A stretch of 64,000 nt of DNA, taken from NCBI RefSeq assembly GCF_004000945.1, contig NZ_BIMF01000013.1, positions 62,001 to 126,000 on the forward strand, written 5' to 3'. Below are positions 1 to 8,338 of the stretch, one piece after another. Under the pieces are notes generated by a model, which saw only the letters and a program-made list of their open reading frames with translations, did no database searches and was not told the DNA's origin. A program made the translations under genes and the position numbers. The first letter of the stretch is position 1. Every line of letters starts with the position of its first letter. Source of the DNA: Paenibacillus lautus NBRC 15380 (lineage in GTDB: Bacteria > Bacillota > Bacilli > Paenibacillales > Paenibacillaceae).

Positions 1-631
1 TATCCGAGCTGATGATTTTCTCGGCGTAATGTTCATGGATGTAGTCAAGCAGCGCATGCACCTTCATATAGGACTTGGTGTGCGGGCTGTTTTTCTCCAG
101 CTCATCGAATAGGCTCTCACGGGACAGCTCGATCAGCATTTCCATGAATTTGAGCGCGGTCAAACTGCGGTTAAAGTGCTCCCGTCTGTACAGCTGCAGC
201 ATTTCGCCAAGAGCATGGTACATATGATGAAGGCTTTTTTTCTGGGTTAGCGTGCAGGTCTTGGGGAAATATAGCTGTCTGCTGTCGTCCTTGCCTGTCG
301 TCTGGCTCTCGCCCATGATCCATTGCTTGGCCAGCAAGGATAAGGGGCGCTCGGGCGTTTGATGAATATCGGGGTGTTCAAAATGAATATAGTAGTAGTC
401 GCACGGATGTCTCTGGGTTCCCTCGTGGTCCAGATGCGGTTCAAGGACCAGCAAGTCGCCTTTCTTGAGCACATGGGAAACGCCGTTCTCCCGCATATGA
501 AGCTCGCCGCTCTTCACGAAATACAGAATATACTCGTGTGTGTTCCGCTTGAAATGAATCCAGGGGTTTTTGTAGGAGACAAATCCCATCAGTTTGATTC
601 TTGGCACATAGTCAGCGTTCATCGATAGCAC
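1..631 (-). CDS. AraC-family transcriptional regulator, N-terminal part (cut by window start)
   Basis: The reverse strand reads open from about 631 to the window edge, giving 210 codons without the C-terminal DNA-binding helices. The visible part is an AraC-type cupin sensor: it opens VLSMNADYVPRIKLMGF and has the pattern 'EYILYFVKSGELHMRENG...LKKGDLLVLEPHLDHEG', typical of sugar-binding barrels in this family, followed by a helical linker ending HALLDYIHEHYAEKIIS, the usual entry into the AraC domain. I chose the GTG at 629-631 because a GGAGAGGGTGG ribosome site sits 5 nt upstream; the ATG at 620-622 would be spaced too far. It is divergent from the ThuA-like gene, so it may regulate that gene. 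The family call is firm; the ligand is unknown. Confidence 0.8.
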   Translation of the reverse strand, partial: MLSMNADYVPRIKLMGFVSYKNPWIHFKRNTHEYILYFVKSGELHMRENGVSHVLKKGDLLVLEPHLDHEGTQRHPCDYYYIHFEHPDIHQTPERPLSLLAKQWIMGESQTTGKDDSRQLYFPKTCTLTQKKSLHHMYHALGEMLQLYRREHFNRSLTALKFMEMLIELSRESLFDELEKNSPHTKSYMKVHALLDYIHEHYAEKIISSD

Positions 632-826
632 GAATTCCACCCTCTCCCCAAAAAAACGTGAAGTCGTTTTTGTACAAAAAGAGTAACTTTCACACATTCC
701 CGTTCATTGTAACACAGCCTATACTTGGGATGAATGTATAAGAGGTCTTACGGATGTCACCAGAGAACGATGGTTTCCAGCTGGACGGAAGAGCGTAGGA
801 AATTAATATTAAAGGAGGCCATACTC

Positions 827-1561
827 TTGGCTAATATCAATGTAACGGTATGGAATGAATACCGGCACGAGAGACATAATGAACAGATCGCAAAGATTTA
901 CCCCGAAGGCATCCACCGGACGATTGCTGATTTTCTGGAGAAGGATACACAATTTGACGTACGCACGGCCGTGCTGGATGATCCGGAACACGGATTAACA
1001 GATGAAGTACTTGCTTCAACGGACGTCCTGATCTGGTGGGGGCATGTGGCTCACGGCGAAGTACGGGATGATATTGTGGAAAAAGTGCGCCAGCGCGTAT
1101 TGGACGGCATGGGGATCATCGTGCTGCATTCCGGTCACGGCTCGAAGATTTTCCAGCGCCTTCTCGGCACGAACACAGGCGCACTGAAATGGCGCGATGA
1201 CGGCGAGAAGGAACGGTTGTGGGTCATTGATCCCAGCCATCCAATCGTTAGCGGACTTGGAGAATATATCGAGGTTCCGCAGGAGGAAATGTACGGTGAG
1301 CGCTTTGAGATCCCGGCACCGGATGAACTGGTGTTTGTCTCCTGGTTCGAAGGCGGGGAGGTATTCCGCAGCGGCTGCTGCTACAAGCGCGGACGCGGCA
1401 AGCTGTTCTATTTTAGACCGGGTCATGAAGCATTCCCTACTTACCATCAACCTGAAATTCAACAGGTAATTACCAATGCCGTCGCCTGGGCAGCGCCGAT
1501 CCAAGGCGCCAAGACCTCCTATGGCCGGGTATCTCCGCTCGAATACGTTCAGCCGGTATAG
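827..1561 (+). CDS. ThuA-like (trehalose utilisation family) protein
   Basis: A 244-residue cytosolic protein with the ThuA fold, a class I glutamine amidotransferase-like domain without an assigned reaction. It begins ANINVTVWNEYRHE and contains the family's 'DVLIWWGHVAHGEV' strand-loop, 'GIIVLHSGHGSKIF' where the nucleophile elbow of true amidotransferases would lie, and a terminal 'RGKLFYFRPGHEAFPTYH' segment. ThuA proteins of rhizobia are linked to trehalose and related disaccharide catabolism; the role here is not shown. I chose the TTG start at 827 because AAAGGAGG lies 8 nt upstream; an in-frame ATG at 734 has no ribosome site. It is divergent from the AraC regulator and is followed by a strong hairpin terminator, so it is probably monocistronic. 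Confidence 0.75.
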   Translation: MANINVTVWNEYRHERHNEQIAKIYPEGIHRTIADFLEKDTQFDVRTAVLDDPEHGLTDEVLASTDVLIWWGHVAHGEVRDDIVEKVRQRVLDGMGIIVLHSGHGSKIFQRLLGTNTGALKWRDDGEKERLWVIDPSHPIVSGLGEYIEVPQEEMYGERFEIPAPDELVFVSWFEGGEVFRSGCCYKRGRGKLFYFRPGHEAFPTYHQPEIQQVITNAVAWAAPIQGAKTSYGRVSPLEYVQPV

Positions 1562-1573
1562 GCCGATCCCTTG

Positions 1574-1646
1574 CAAGCGTCCGTCGTCAACATTGTATTG
1601 CCTGAGATGTCAGGAATACGATCGTTGATCGGGCGCTTGTTTATTT
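1574..1646 (+). terminator. terminator after the ThuA-like gene
   Basis: A long imperfect stem (CAAGCGTCCG...TCAAC with GTTGATCGGGCGCTTG) encloses a perfect CCTGA-GATG-TCAGG hairpin and is followed by TTTATTTTG. It lies 12 nt after the stop codon. Confidence 0.65.
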
Positions 1647-1735
1647 TGATCATAACGGCGGCTATCGAAATCCGCCTAAGAACAATGTATAATGTACCCA
1701 ATTCGGTTACGACATAAATAAAAGTGGGTTGGATC

Positions 1736-2671
1736 ATGGATCAGGATAAACAGCGCCTTAGCATCGAGGCCGCAAGATTGTATTATATGTCGGATTACAG
1801 CCAGCAGGATATCGCGACAAGGCTCGGCGTTTCACGTCCTACGGTCTCCAGGCTTCTTCAGCACGCCAAGGAGCAGGGCTACGTGCAGATCAGCATTGTG
1901 GACCCTCTCGAGGACCTGGACGCTTTGGGCGAAAGGGTGAAGAAGGAGTACGGACTGGAACAGGTGCTGGTGAGTTATTCTCCCATCAATGAATACCGCG
2001 AAATCCAGAAGCATATCAGCAAAAGGGCGGCCGATTACCTGCATGAAACGGTCCAGGATGCCGATATTATCGGCGTGACCTGGGGAACGACCATGCATGC
2101 CGTGGCGCTTCAGCTGCAGCAGAAGCCCGTTCGGGGCGTAGAGGTCGTGCAGTTGAAGGGCGGCGTCAGCCATTCGCATGTGAACACGTATGCCGCAGAG
2201 ATCGTCAATCTATTTGCCGAGGCATACCACACGATGGCGAGATATTTGCCGCTGCCCGTCATCTTTGACACCACGGAGTTGAAAGAAATGGTGGAGAGGG
2301 ACCGGCATATCCAGCGGATTATCCAATTAGGCAAACAAGCCAACATCGCCATGTTCACGGTGGGTACCGTTCATGAGGACGCGCTGCTGTTCAGGCTCGG
2401 CTATCTTAGCAAGGAAGAACAGAAGCTGCTGCAGCGGATCGGCGCGGGCGATATTTGCTCCCGTTTTTTTGATGCGGAGGGCACGGTGTGCAGCGAGGAT
2501 ATTAACAATCGTACGGTAGGCATCGATTTGGATGATCTCAGGCACAAGGAGAAATCCATTCTCGTGGCAGGTGGGCAGCGAAAGGTAGATGCCATTCGAG
2601 CTGCGCTGATCGGTAAGTATGCAAACATCCTGGTGACGGACCAGTTTACGGCGCAAGCCTTGTTATCATGA
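1736..2671 (+). CDS. deoR: DeoR, deoxyribonucleoside regulator (SorC family)
   Basis: A 311-residue repressor of the deoxynucleoside operon. Residues 1-55 form the helix-turn-helix ('SIEAARLYYMSDYSQQDIA', 'LGVSRPTVSRLLQHAKEQGY'); the rest is the SorC sugar-phosphate sensor domain ('GVTWGTTMHAVA', 'VEVVQLKGGVSHS', 'ARYLPLPVIFDT', 'GDICSRFFDAEG'). It closely resembles B. subtilis DeoR along its whole length as I recall that sequence, and that protein is induced by deoxyribose-5-phosphate. I prefer the ATG at 1736 over the GTG at 1724 because the alignment with B. subtilis DeoR starts at MDQDKQ. It sits directly upstream of the operon it should control, with a recognisable operator between. If DeoC is inactive, its inducer would accumulate rather than be cleaved. 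Confidence 0.93.
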   Translation: MDQDKQRLSIEAARLYYMSDYSQQDIATRLGVSRPTVSRLLQHAKEQGYVQISIVDPLEDLDALGERVKKEYGLEQVLVSYSPINEYREIQKHISKRAADYLHETVQDADIIGVTWGTTMHAVALQLQQKPVRGVEVVQLKGGVSHSHVNTYAAEIVNLFAEAYHTMARYLPLPVIFDTTELKEMVERDRHIQRIIQLGKQANIAMFTVGTVHEDALLFRLGYLSKEEQKLLQRIGAGDICSRFFDAEGTVCSEDINNRTVGIDLDDLRHKEKSILVAGGQRKVDAIRAALIGKYANILVTDQFTAQALLS

Positions 2672-2701
2672 AATGCTCAACTTGATATGGATATTTTATA
2701 G

Positions 2702-2767
2702 ACACCTCGTTTTAGGGAGATTAGAAGCCGTTACAGCTTCGTGCCTCGCCTGGAGGAGGTGTTTTTT
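2702..2767 (+). terminator. candidate terminator after deoR
   Basis: ACACCTC (2702-2708) pairs perfectly with GAGGTGT (2756-2762), followed by TTTTT. A nested GAAGC/GCTTC hairpin (2724-2740) lies inside the long loop. It would separate deoR from the deoC promoter. Confidence 0.55.
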
Positions 2768-2932
2768 AGTGCGTTAAAAATAGCTGTCATAACAGGAAAC
2801 GGATCTTATTATCTGATTATGTTTACCCTGATCGGGTATAGAGCATAGTAAACGTAGTGAATTGTTAGATTATTCCTGAATGATCAATTGTCGGTTTAGT
2901 CAACAATGATAAATATCATTGCCATAAATCGG

Positions 2933-2971
2933 AATGAACATATTTTCAATATGTATTTTACATATGTTCAA
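2933..2971 (+). promoter_or_regulatory. DeoR operator (palindrome plus downstream half-site)
   Basis: The palindrome AATGAACATATTTTCAAT (2933-2950) matches the B. subtilis DeoR operator ATTGAACAAAATTTCAAT at 15 of 18 positions. A second half-site, ATGTTCAA, ends at 2971. Relative to the start point predicted from the promoter below, the palindrome spans about -59 to -42, the position known in B. subtilis, where a palindrome and a promoter-overlapping half-site cooperate. The comparison rests on recalled consensus. Confidence 0.75.
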
Positions 2972-2985
2972 GGCTATGATATGAT
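2957..2985 (+). promoter_or_regulatory. sigma-A promoter of the deo operon
   Basis: TTTACA (2957-2962) and TATGAT (2980-2985) are separated by exactly 17 bp. The DeoR half-site lies inside the spacer. Transcription would start near 2992, about 75 nt before the deoC start codon. Confidence 0.7.
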
Positions 2986-3010
2986 GGTCCCGTCTAAAGG
3001 ATTAAGCGTT

Positions 3011-3026
3011 ATGATAGCGCTTTTAC
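3011..3026 (+). promoter_or_regulatory. weak candidate cre (CcpA) site in the deo leader
   Basis: The segment ATGATAGCGCTTTTAC resembles the catabolite-response element with two or three mismatches, and lies about 20-35 nt downstream of the predicted start point, a common place for CcpA roadblock. The B. subtilis dra-nupC-pdp operon is CcpA-repressed. The match is weak. Confidence 0.35.
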
Positions 3027-3066
3027 AAGATTGCTAAAAATACAGTTTAAGGAGTGTTTTAACCAG

Positions 3067-3594
3067 ATGAATATAGCAGGAATGATCGACCACACGCTCT
3101 TGAAGGCGGATGCAACCCAAGCCGAGATTACGAAAATTACAGAAGAGGCCAAAAAGTACGAGTTTGCTTCGGTTTGTGTGAACCCGACTTGGGTATCCTA
3201 CTGTGCTGAGCAGCTGGCGGACACCAACGTCAAAGTATGCACGGTTATCGGTTTCCCTCTGGGAGCTGCAACATCCACGGTAAAAGCTTTTGAAGCGAAG
3301 GACGCTATTGCTAACGGGGCTGCGGAGGTTGATATGGTCATCAACATCGGAGCGCTCAAAGATCGCAACGATGAGCTTGTATTGAACGATATTCAGGCAG
3401 TAGTGGACGCAGCGACGCCGGAAGACGTAGCCTTGATGCGCAAAACCGTTGGCGAGAACATCGGCGTTAAGGCCTCCGGCGGCGTGCGCAGCAAGGAAGA
3501 TATGGACCGCATGATCGAAGCGGGTGCAACGCGTATCGGTGCCAGCTCCGGCGTGAAAATTATGGAGGGCGGCCAATCCAGCTCTTCCTACTAA
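3067..3594 (+). CDS. deoC: deoxyribose-phosphate aldolase with internal in-frame deletion (probably inactive)
   Basis: DeoC cleaves 2-deoxyribose-5-phosphate to glyceraldehyde-3-phosphate and acetaldehyde. This copy has 175 residues; the family usually has about 220. Both ends align well: 'IDHTLLKADAT', 'FASVCVNPTWVSYCAEQL', 'VCTVIGFPLGAATS', 'AAEVDMVINIGALK', then 'TPEDVALMRKTVG', 'IGVKASGGVRSKED', 'RIGASSGVKIM'. Between 'DIQAVVDAA' and 'TPEDVALM', near position 3414, about 44 residues are absent compared with B. subtilis DeoC. The missing block normally holds 'VKVIIET' and the 'VKTSTGF' segment with the Schiff-base lysine; the proton-relay Asp and the second Lys remain. The frame is intact and codon use is normal. 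The start at 3067 follows AAGGAG at 3049; upstream in-frame codons lack a site. It is probably catalytically dead unless the sequence has an assembly error here. Confidence 0.9.
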   Translation: MNIAGMIDHTLLKADATQAEITKITEEAKKYEFASVCVNPTWVSYCAEQLADTNVKVCTVIGFPLGAATSTVKAFEAKDAIANGAAEVDMVINIGALKDRNDELVLNDIQAVVDAATPEDVALMRKTVGENIGVKASGGVRSKEDMDRMIEAGATRIGASSGVKIMEGGQSSSSY

Positions 3595-3674
3595 ATGCTT
3601 TTGTGAATATCCGGTTTTCGATGATTCTATAGCCGTGTCATATCAAAAAAATCACCTATGGGGGAACAACGACG

Positions 3675-4853
3675 ATGAAATATATAATCGCCATACTAGG
3701 TTTGCTGGTCGTATTCGGTCTTGCGTTCCTTATCAGCAATGATAAGCGCAACATTCGTTATCGTCCGCTGGCTGTCATGATTGTGCTGCAGCTGATCCTT
3801 GGATTTATCCTGCTGAACACCAATGTCGGCGAGTATCTTGTTAAAGGGATAGCGAATACGTTTAAAGCACTGCTTGACTACGCCGGAGCCGGAATCGGGT
3901 TTGTATTTGGCGGCTTTGCCATTGAAGGTGATGGTCCGTTCTTCTTGAATGTCCTGCTGCCAATCGTGTTTATTTCCGCATTGATTGGTATACTTCAATA
4001 TATTAAGGTACTGCCGTTTATCGTAAGATATATCGGTCTCGTCTTGAGTAAAGTCAACGGCATGGGCAAGCTGGAGTCTTACAATGCGGTAGCTTCCGCG
4101 ATCCTGGGGCAATCCGAGGTGTTTATATCGGTTAAAAAACAGATCGCCTTAATACCGAAGCACCGTATGTATACGCTCTGTGCTTCCGCGATGTCCACGG
4201 TATCGATGTCGATCGTCGGGGCATACATGACCATGATCGAGCCGCGGTATGTGGTGACCGCGCTTGTACTGAACCTGTTTGGCGGATTTATCATTGCTTC
4301 CATCGTCAACCCCTACAAGGTGGAGAAGGAAGAGGATATTCTGGAGGTGCAGGAGGAGGAGAAGCAGTCCTTCTTCGAGATGCTGGGCGAATACATCATG
4401 GATGGCTTCAAGGTCGCGATTACCGTTGCGGCGATGCTCCTCGGCTTCGTTGCATTGATCGCAATGATCAACGGCATTTTTGATATTATTTTCGGAATCA
4501 CCTTCCAGGAGCTGTTAGGTTACATCTTTGCTCCATTCGCCTTTGTGATGGGCGTGCCTTGGAAAGAGGCGGTGGATGCAGGCAGCATTATGGCTACCAA
4601 GCTGGTATCGAATGAATTCGTCGCGATGCTCGATCTGGCCAACTTCACGAATATGTCCGAACGCACCGTAGGTATCGTATCGGTATTCTTGGTGTCCTTC
4701 GCCAACTTCTCCTCGATCGGCATCATTGCCGGCGCGGTCAAAGGCCTGAACGAGAAGCAGGGGAACGTGGTTGCCCGCTTCGGCTTAAAGCTGCTGTACG
4801 GGGCGACGCTGGTAAGCGTGCTGTCGGCCACCATTACCGGACTGTTCCTGTAA
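3675..4853 (+). CDS. nupC: NupC, concentrative nucleoside transporter
   Basis: A 392-residue integral membrane protein of the CNT family, which imports (deoxy)nucleosides with protons or sodium. The length matches B. subtilis NupC. An N-terminal hydrophobic helix is followed by 'RYRPLAVMIVLQLILGFILL', the gate region 'GAGIGFVFGG', and the nucleoside-binding signatures 'ESYNAVASAILGQSEVFISV' (about 135-155) and 'KLVSNEFVAMLDLA' (about 310-323), with the final 'VSFANFSSIGIIAGAVKGL'. A GGGGG-rich ribosome site precedes the ATG. It is the second gene of the deo operon and supplies substrate for DeoD and Pdp. Confidence 0.93.
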   Translation: MKYIIAILGLLVVFGLAFLISNDKRNIRYRPLAVMIVLQLILGFILLNTNVGEYLVKGIANTFKALLDYAGAGIGFVFGGFAIEGDGPFFLNVLLPIVFISALIGILQYIKVLPFIVRYIGLVLSKVNGMGKLESYNAVASAILGQSEVFISVKKQIALIPKHRMYTLCASAMSTVSMSIVGAYMTMIEPRYVVTALVLNLFGGFIIASIVNPYKVEKEEDILEVQEEEKQSFFEMLGEYIMDGFKVAITVAAMLLGFVALIAMINGIFDIIFGITFQELLGYIFAPFAFVMGVPWKEAVDAGSIMATKLVSNEFVAMLDLANFTNMSERTVGIVSVFLVSFANFSSIGIIAGAVKGLNEKQGNVVARFGLKLLYGATLVSVLSATITGLFL

Positions 4854-4934
4854 GCCTGGCAGGAAACGAACTACTACAAGCGAGCCTTATGGATAGTTTG
4901 ATTAAAAACTCATATATGAGGGGGAGCAATGGAT

Positions 4935-6113
4935 ATGGAACGTTTTGACCGAATTCACTTGATCGTATTGGACTCTGTAGGTATCGGTGAAGCACCCGAT
5001 GCGGCTGACTTTGACGATATCGGATCCGACACGCTGGGTCATATCGCCCGCGAATGCGGCGGGCTCAACATGCCGAATATGGCAGCGCTCGGTCTGTCCA
5101 ACATTCGGGAGATCGAGGGAGTCCCGGCCTCGGATCAACCTCGTGCTTACTATACGAAGATGCAGGAAGCTTCGAATGGCAAAGACACCATGACGGGGCA
5201 CTGGGAGATCATGGGCTTGTATATCGATACGCCTTTCCGCGTGTTCCCGGACGGGTTCCCGGACGAGCTGATCCAGCGCATTGAAGAAAAGACCGGACGC
5301 AAGGTCATCGGCAACAAGCCGGCCAGCGGAACGGAGATTATCGAAGAGCTTGGCGAAGAACATGTAAAAACGGGGGCTCTAATCATTTATACTTCGGCGG
5401 ATTCCGTGCTTCAAATCGCTGCGCATGAGGATATCGTTCCACTGAAAGAGCTGTATGAAATCTGCGAGTTCTGCCGCGAAATCACGCTGGAGGATCCTTA
5501 TATGCTCGGCCGGATCATCGCCCGTCCTTTCATTGGCGAGGTCGGGAGCTTCAAGCGTACGGCGAATCGGCATGACTATGCTTTGAAGCCTTTCGGACGT
5601 ACCACGATGAACGAGATGAAAGATGCTGGTCTTGACGTCATCGCCCTCGGGAAAATCTCCGACATTTATGATGGCGAAGGCATTACGAAGGCGGTCAGAA
5701 CCGTATCGAATATGGACGGCATGGATAAAATGGTGCAAACCCTGGGTGAATCCTTCAAGGGTCTGAGCTTCCTGAACCTCGTGGATTTCGATGCCGTGTA
5801 CGGACACCGTCGCGATCCGAAAGGATACGGCCAAGCGTTGGAGGATTACGATCAGCGCTTGCCCGAAGTGTTCGAGAAGATGACGGAAAAGGATCTGCTG
5901 ATCATCACGGCCGACCACGGGAATGATCCGACCTACAAAGGAACGGACCACACGCGTGAATACGTGCCGCTGCTTGTTTATTCTCCACGTTTTGCGGAGG
6001 GTAAGGAACTGCCGCTTCGCAAGACCTTTGCCGACATCGGCGCCACGGTTGCGGACAACTTCGGCGTGAAGCTGCCGGAGCACGGAACAAGCTTTTTGAA
6101 TGATTTGAAATAA
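4935..6113 (+). CDS. deoB: phosphopentomutase DeoB (Drm)
   Basis: Converts (deoxy)ribose-1-phosphate from nucleoside phosphorolysis into the 5-phosphate. The protein has 392 residues, the family length, and is of the alkaline-phosphatase superfamily. Metal-site motifs are visible: 'LIVLDSVGIGEAPDAADF' near the N terminus (first Asp), 'GKDTMTGHWEIMG' with the Thr that is phosphorylated, 'VDFDAVYGHRRDP', and 'LIITADHGNDPTYKGTDHTRE' in two metal-ligand groups. The ATG at 4935 has GGGGAG 8 nt upstream; the in-frame ATG at 4929 is too close to it. It lies between nupC and deoD in the operon. Its usual product in catabolism, deoxyribose-5-phosphate, would meet the damaged DeoC. Confidence 0.93.
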   Translation: MERFDRIHLIVLDSVGIGEAPDAADFDDIGSDTLGHIARECGGLNMPNMAALGLSNIREIEGVPASDQPRAYYTKMQEASNGKDTMTGHWEIMGLYIDTPFRVFPDGFPDELIQRIEEKTGRKVIGNKPASGTEIIEELGEEHVKTGALIIYTSADSVLQIAAHEDIVPLKELYEICEFCREITLEDPYMLGRIIARPFIGEVGSFKRTANRHDYALKPFGRTTMNEMKDAGLDVIALGKISDIYDGEGITKAVRTVSNMDGMDKMVQTLGESFKGLSFLNLVDFDAVYGHRRDPKGYGQALEDYDQRLPEVFEKMTEKDLLIITADHGNDPTYKGTDHTREYVPLLVYSPRFAEGKELPLRKTFADIGATVADNFGVKLPEHGTSFLNDLK

Positions 6114-6136
6114 TCGAAAATGTGGAGGAATGGGAC

Positions 6137-6844
6137 ATGAGTACACATATTGGAGCGAAACCGGGAGATATCGCCGAGTCGATTCTGCTGCCAGGCGACC
6201 CGCTGCGGGCTAAATTTATTGCCGAGACGTATCTGGAGGATGTGACCTGCTACAACGAAGTGCGGGGCATGCTCGGATTTACGGGAACCTACAAAGGAAA
6301 ACGCATCTCCGTGCAGGGTTCGGGCATGGGCGTGCCTTCCATCGGGATTTATGTTAATGAACTCATTCGGGATTATGGCGTAAAAAACTTGTTCCGTGTT
6401 GGAACCTGCGGCGCGATGCAGGAGCATGTTCGTGTACGCGACGTCATTCTGGCCCAGGCGGCTTGCTCGGATTCCGGCATGAACCGTCACCACTTTAACG
6501 GTTATGATTTCTCTCCGATCGCCAGCTTCCCGCTGCTGCTTGGCGCGTATGAGCGAGGCAAGGAGAAAGGCCTGAAGATGCATGTCGGCAACGTGTTCAC
6601 GTCCGATGTGTTCTACCGTGAGGACAAGTCGGTGGTTGAGAAGCTGATGCAGCACGGCGTGCTGGGCGTGGAGATGGAGACAACGGCCCTCTACACGATT
6701 GCCGCACGATTCGGCGTAAATGCCCTGACGATCCTGACCGTAAGTGACCACTTGCTGACAGGGGAAGAGACTTCTTCCGAGGAGCGCCAAACGACGTTTA
6801 ACGAGATGATGGAAGTCGCACTGGATACGGCGATTTCGTTGTAA
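6137..6844 (+). CDS. deoD: purine nucleoside phosphorylase DeoD
   Basis: Trimer/hexamer-type purine nucleoside phosphorylase, 235 residues. It cleaves purine (deoxy)nucleosides with phosphate to base plus (deoxy)ribose-1-phosphate. Seen: the N-terminal 'THIGAKPGDIAESILLPGDP' phosphate/substrate segment, 'GSGMGVPSIGIY', 'LFRVGTCGAM', 'GVEMETTALYTIAARFG' (ribose and Met-Glu signature) and 'TVSDHLLTGEETSSEER' with the catalytic Asp. The ATG at 6137 is preceded by TGGAGGA 7 nt away; the earlier ATG at 6122 overlaps that site. It is in the deo operon; one copy of the structured repeat follows before pdp. Confidence 0.93.
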   Translation: MSTHIGAKPGDIAESILLPGDPLRAKFIAETYLEDVTCYNEVRGMLGFTGTYKGKRISVQGSGMGVPSIGIYVNELIRDYGVKNLFRVGTCGAMQEHVRVRDVILAQAACSDSGMNRHHFNGYDFSPIASFPLLLGAYERGKEKGLKMHVGNVFTSDVFYREDKSVVEKLMQHGVLGVEMETTALYTIAARFGVNALTILTVSDHLLTGEETSSEERQTTFNEMMEVALDTAISL

Positions 6845-6849
6845 GGAAA

Positions 6850-6973
6850 CGGCGCCGAAGAAGAAGGCGGATTTGTTTTGGTGAAGCGAAGCGGTTGCCT
6901 TTGCCCATGGATTCCAACAGTATTAACAATATATAAGGAATCTGGGGCAACAGCGATCGGAAGAACGATCTGC
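6850..6973 (+). repeat. structured intergenic element, copy A (inside the deo operon)
   Basis: Same architecture as the copies at 29.1-29.6 kb. The outer stem pairs GCGGATTTGTTTT (6867-6879) with AGAACGATCTGC (6962-6973), using some G-U pairs. Then come 'AAGCGAAGCG', an inner stem around GCCCATGGATTCC with GGAATCTGGGGC, and the conserved 'CAACAGCGATCGGAAG'. It lies between deoD and pdp and would be co-transcribed with them. It accounts for most of the 192-nt gap. Confidence 0.7.
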
Positions 6974-7036
6974 AATTGTTATGAGGCTCTTTTTTGTAAG
7001 GAACACAATCATCGCAAACAGTGAGGAGAATGTACG

Positions 7037-8338
7037 ATGAGAATGGTTGATTTAATTGCGAAGAAACGAGACGGCAAGGAACTGACAACAGAAGAGATCA
7101 ATTTCTTCATCGACGGATATACCAAGGGTGATATTCCCGACTATCAGGTGAGCGCCATGAACATGGCGATTTATTTTCAGGACATGACTGACCGGGAGCG
7201 GGCGGACCTGACGATGGCGATGGTAAACTCCGGCGAAACGATTGATCTGTCCGCAATTGAGGGAATCAAGGTCGATAAGCATTCCACCGGGGGCGTAGGC
7301 GACACGACGACGCTTGTGCTGGCCCCGCTCGTAGCGGCACTGGATATTCCCGTAGCGAAGATGTCCGGCCGCGGCCTCGGCCATACCGGAGGAACGATCG
7401 ATAAGCTGGAGTCCATCGAAGGATTCCATGTGGAGATCAGCAAAGACGAATTTGTGAACCTTGTGAATCAACATAAAATCGCCGTCATCGGCCAAACCGG
7501 AAACCTCACTCCGGCGGACAAAAAACTGTACGCGCTCCGGGATGTGACGGCCACCGTCAACTCCATTCCGCTGATTGCCAGCTCCATCATGAGTAAGAAG
7601 ATCGCCGCTGGCTCGGACGCAATCGTCCTGGATGTGAAAACCGGAGCAGGCGCGTTCATGAAAACCGTGGAGGATGCCAAGGAATTGGCGCATGCCATGG
7701 TTAGCATCGGCAACAACGTAGGCCGCAAAACGATGGCGGTCATCTCCGATATGAGCCAGCCGCTTGGGGCCGCGATCGGCAACTCGCTGGAGGTGCAGGA
7801 AGCGATTGATGCTCTTCGCGGCGAGGGTCCGAAGGATCTGGAGGAGCTGTGCCTGGCTCTGGGCCGGCAGATGGTTTACCTCGCTCAGAAGGCAGATTCG
7901 CTTGAAGATGCCGAAGAGAAGCTCAGAGAGGTTATCCGCAACGGCAAGGCATTGGAGAAATTCAAGGAATTCATCCAGAACCAGGGCGGGGATGCGTCCG
8001 TGGTGGATCACCCCGACCGGCTGCCGAAGGCGAAGTACCTTATTGAGCTTCCTGCGCAGCAGGACGGTGTTGTCGCTGAGCTGGTAGCGGATGAGATCGG
8101 TACCGCAGCGATGCTGCTTGGTGCCGGCCGTGCAACGAAGGAATCCGAGATTGATCTGGCTGTAGGCCTGATGCTGAACAAGAAGGTCGGCGATGCCGTG
8201 AAGAAGGGTGATTCCCTTGTAACCATTCATGCTAACCGCGAGAACGTGGATGACGTGAAGCAGAAGCTGTATGAGAGCATTCGGATTGCAGATCATGCGG
8301 ATGCGCCTGTATTGATTTATGACATCGTGACGGAGTAA
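7037..8338 (+). CDS. pdp: pyrimidine-nucleoside phosphorylase
   Basis: Cleaves uridine, thymidine and deoxyuridine with phosphate. At 433 residues it matches the length of B. subtilis Pdp. Seen: the N-terminal helical domain 'MRMVDLIAKKRDGKELTTEEI', the phosphate-binding loop 'KHSTGGVGDTTTLVLAPLVA' (about residues 81-100), 'KMSGRGLGHTGGTIDKLE', the substrate segment 'YALRDVTATVNSIPLIASSI', and 'LDVKTGAGAFMKT'; the C-terminal barrel-sandwich domain follows. GGAG lies 8 nt before the ATG. It is the last gene of the deo operon, followed by a clear terminator. Confidence 0.94.
   Translation: MRMVDLIAKKRDGKELTTEEINFFIDGYTKGDIPDYQVSAMNMAIYFQDMTDRERADLTMAMVNSGETIDLSAIEGIKVDKHSTGGVGDTTTLVLAPLVAALDIPVAKMSGRGLGHTGGTIDKLESIEGFHVEISKDEFVNLVNQHKIAVIGQTGNLTPADKKLYALRDVTATVNSIPLIASSIMSKKIAAGSDAIVLDVKTGAGAFMKTVEDAKELAHAMVSIGNNVGRKTMAVISDMSQPLGAAIGNSLEVQEAIDALRGEGPKDLEELCLALGRQMVYLAQKADSLEDAEEKLREVIRNGKALEKFKEFIQNQGGDASVVDHPDRLPKAKYLIELPAQQDGVVAELVADEIGTAAMLLGAGRATKESEIDLAVGLMLNKKVGDAVKKGDSLVTIHANRENVDDVKQKLYESIRIADHADAPVLIYDIVTE

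Noticed and set aside
359..628. 89-codon plus-strand open frame at the window start
   Set aside because: It lies opposite the AraC-family reading frame, which has a convincing domain pattern and ribosome site.
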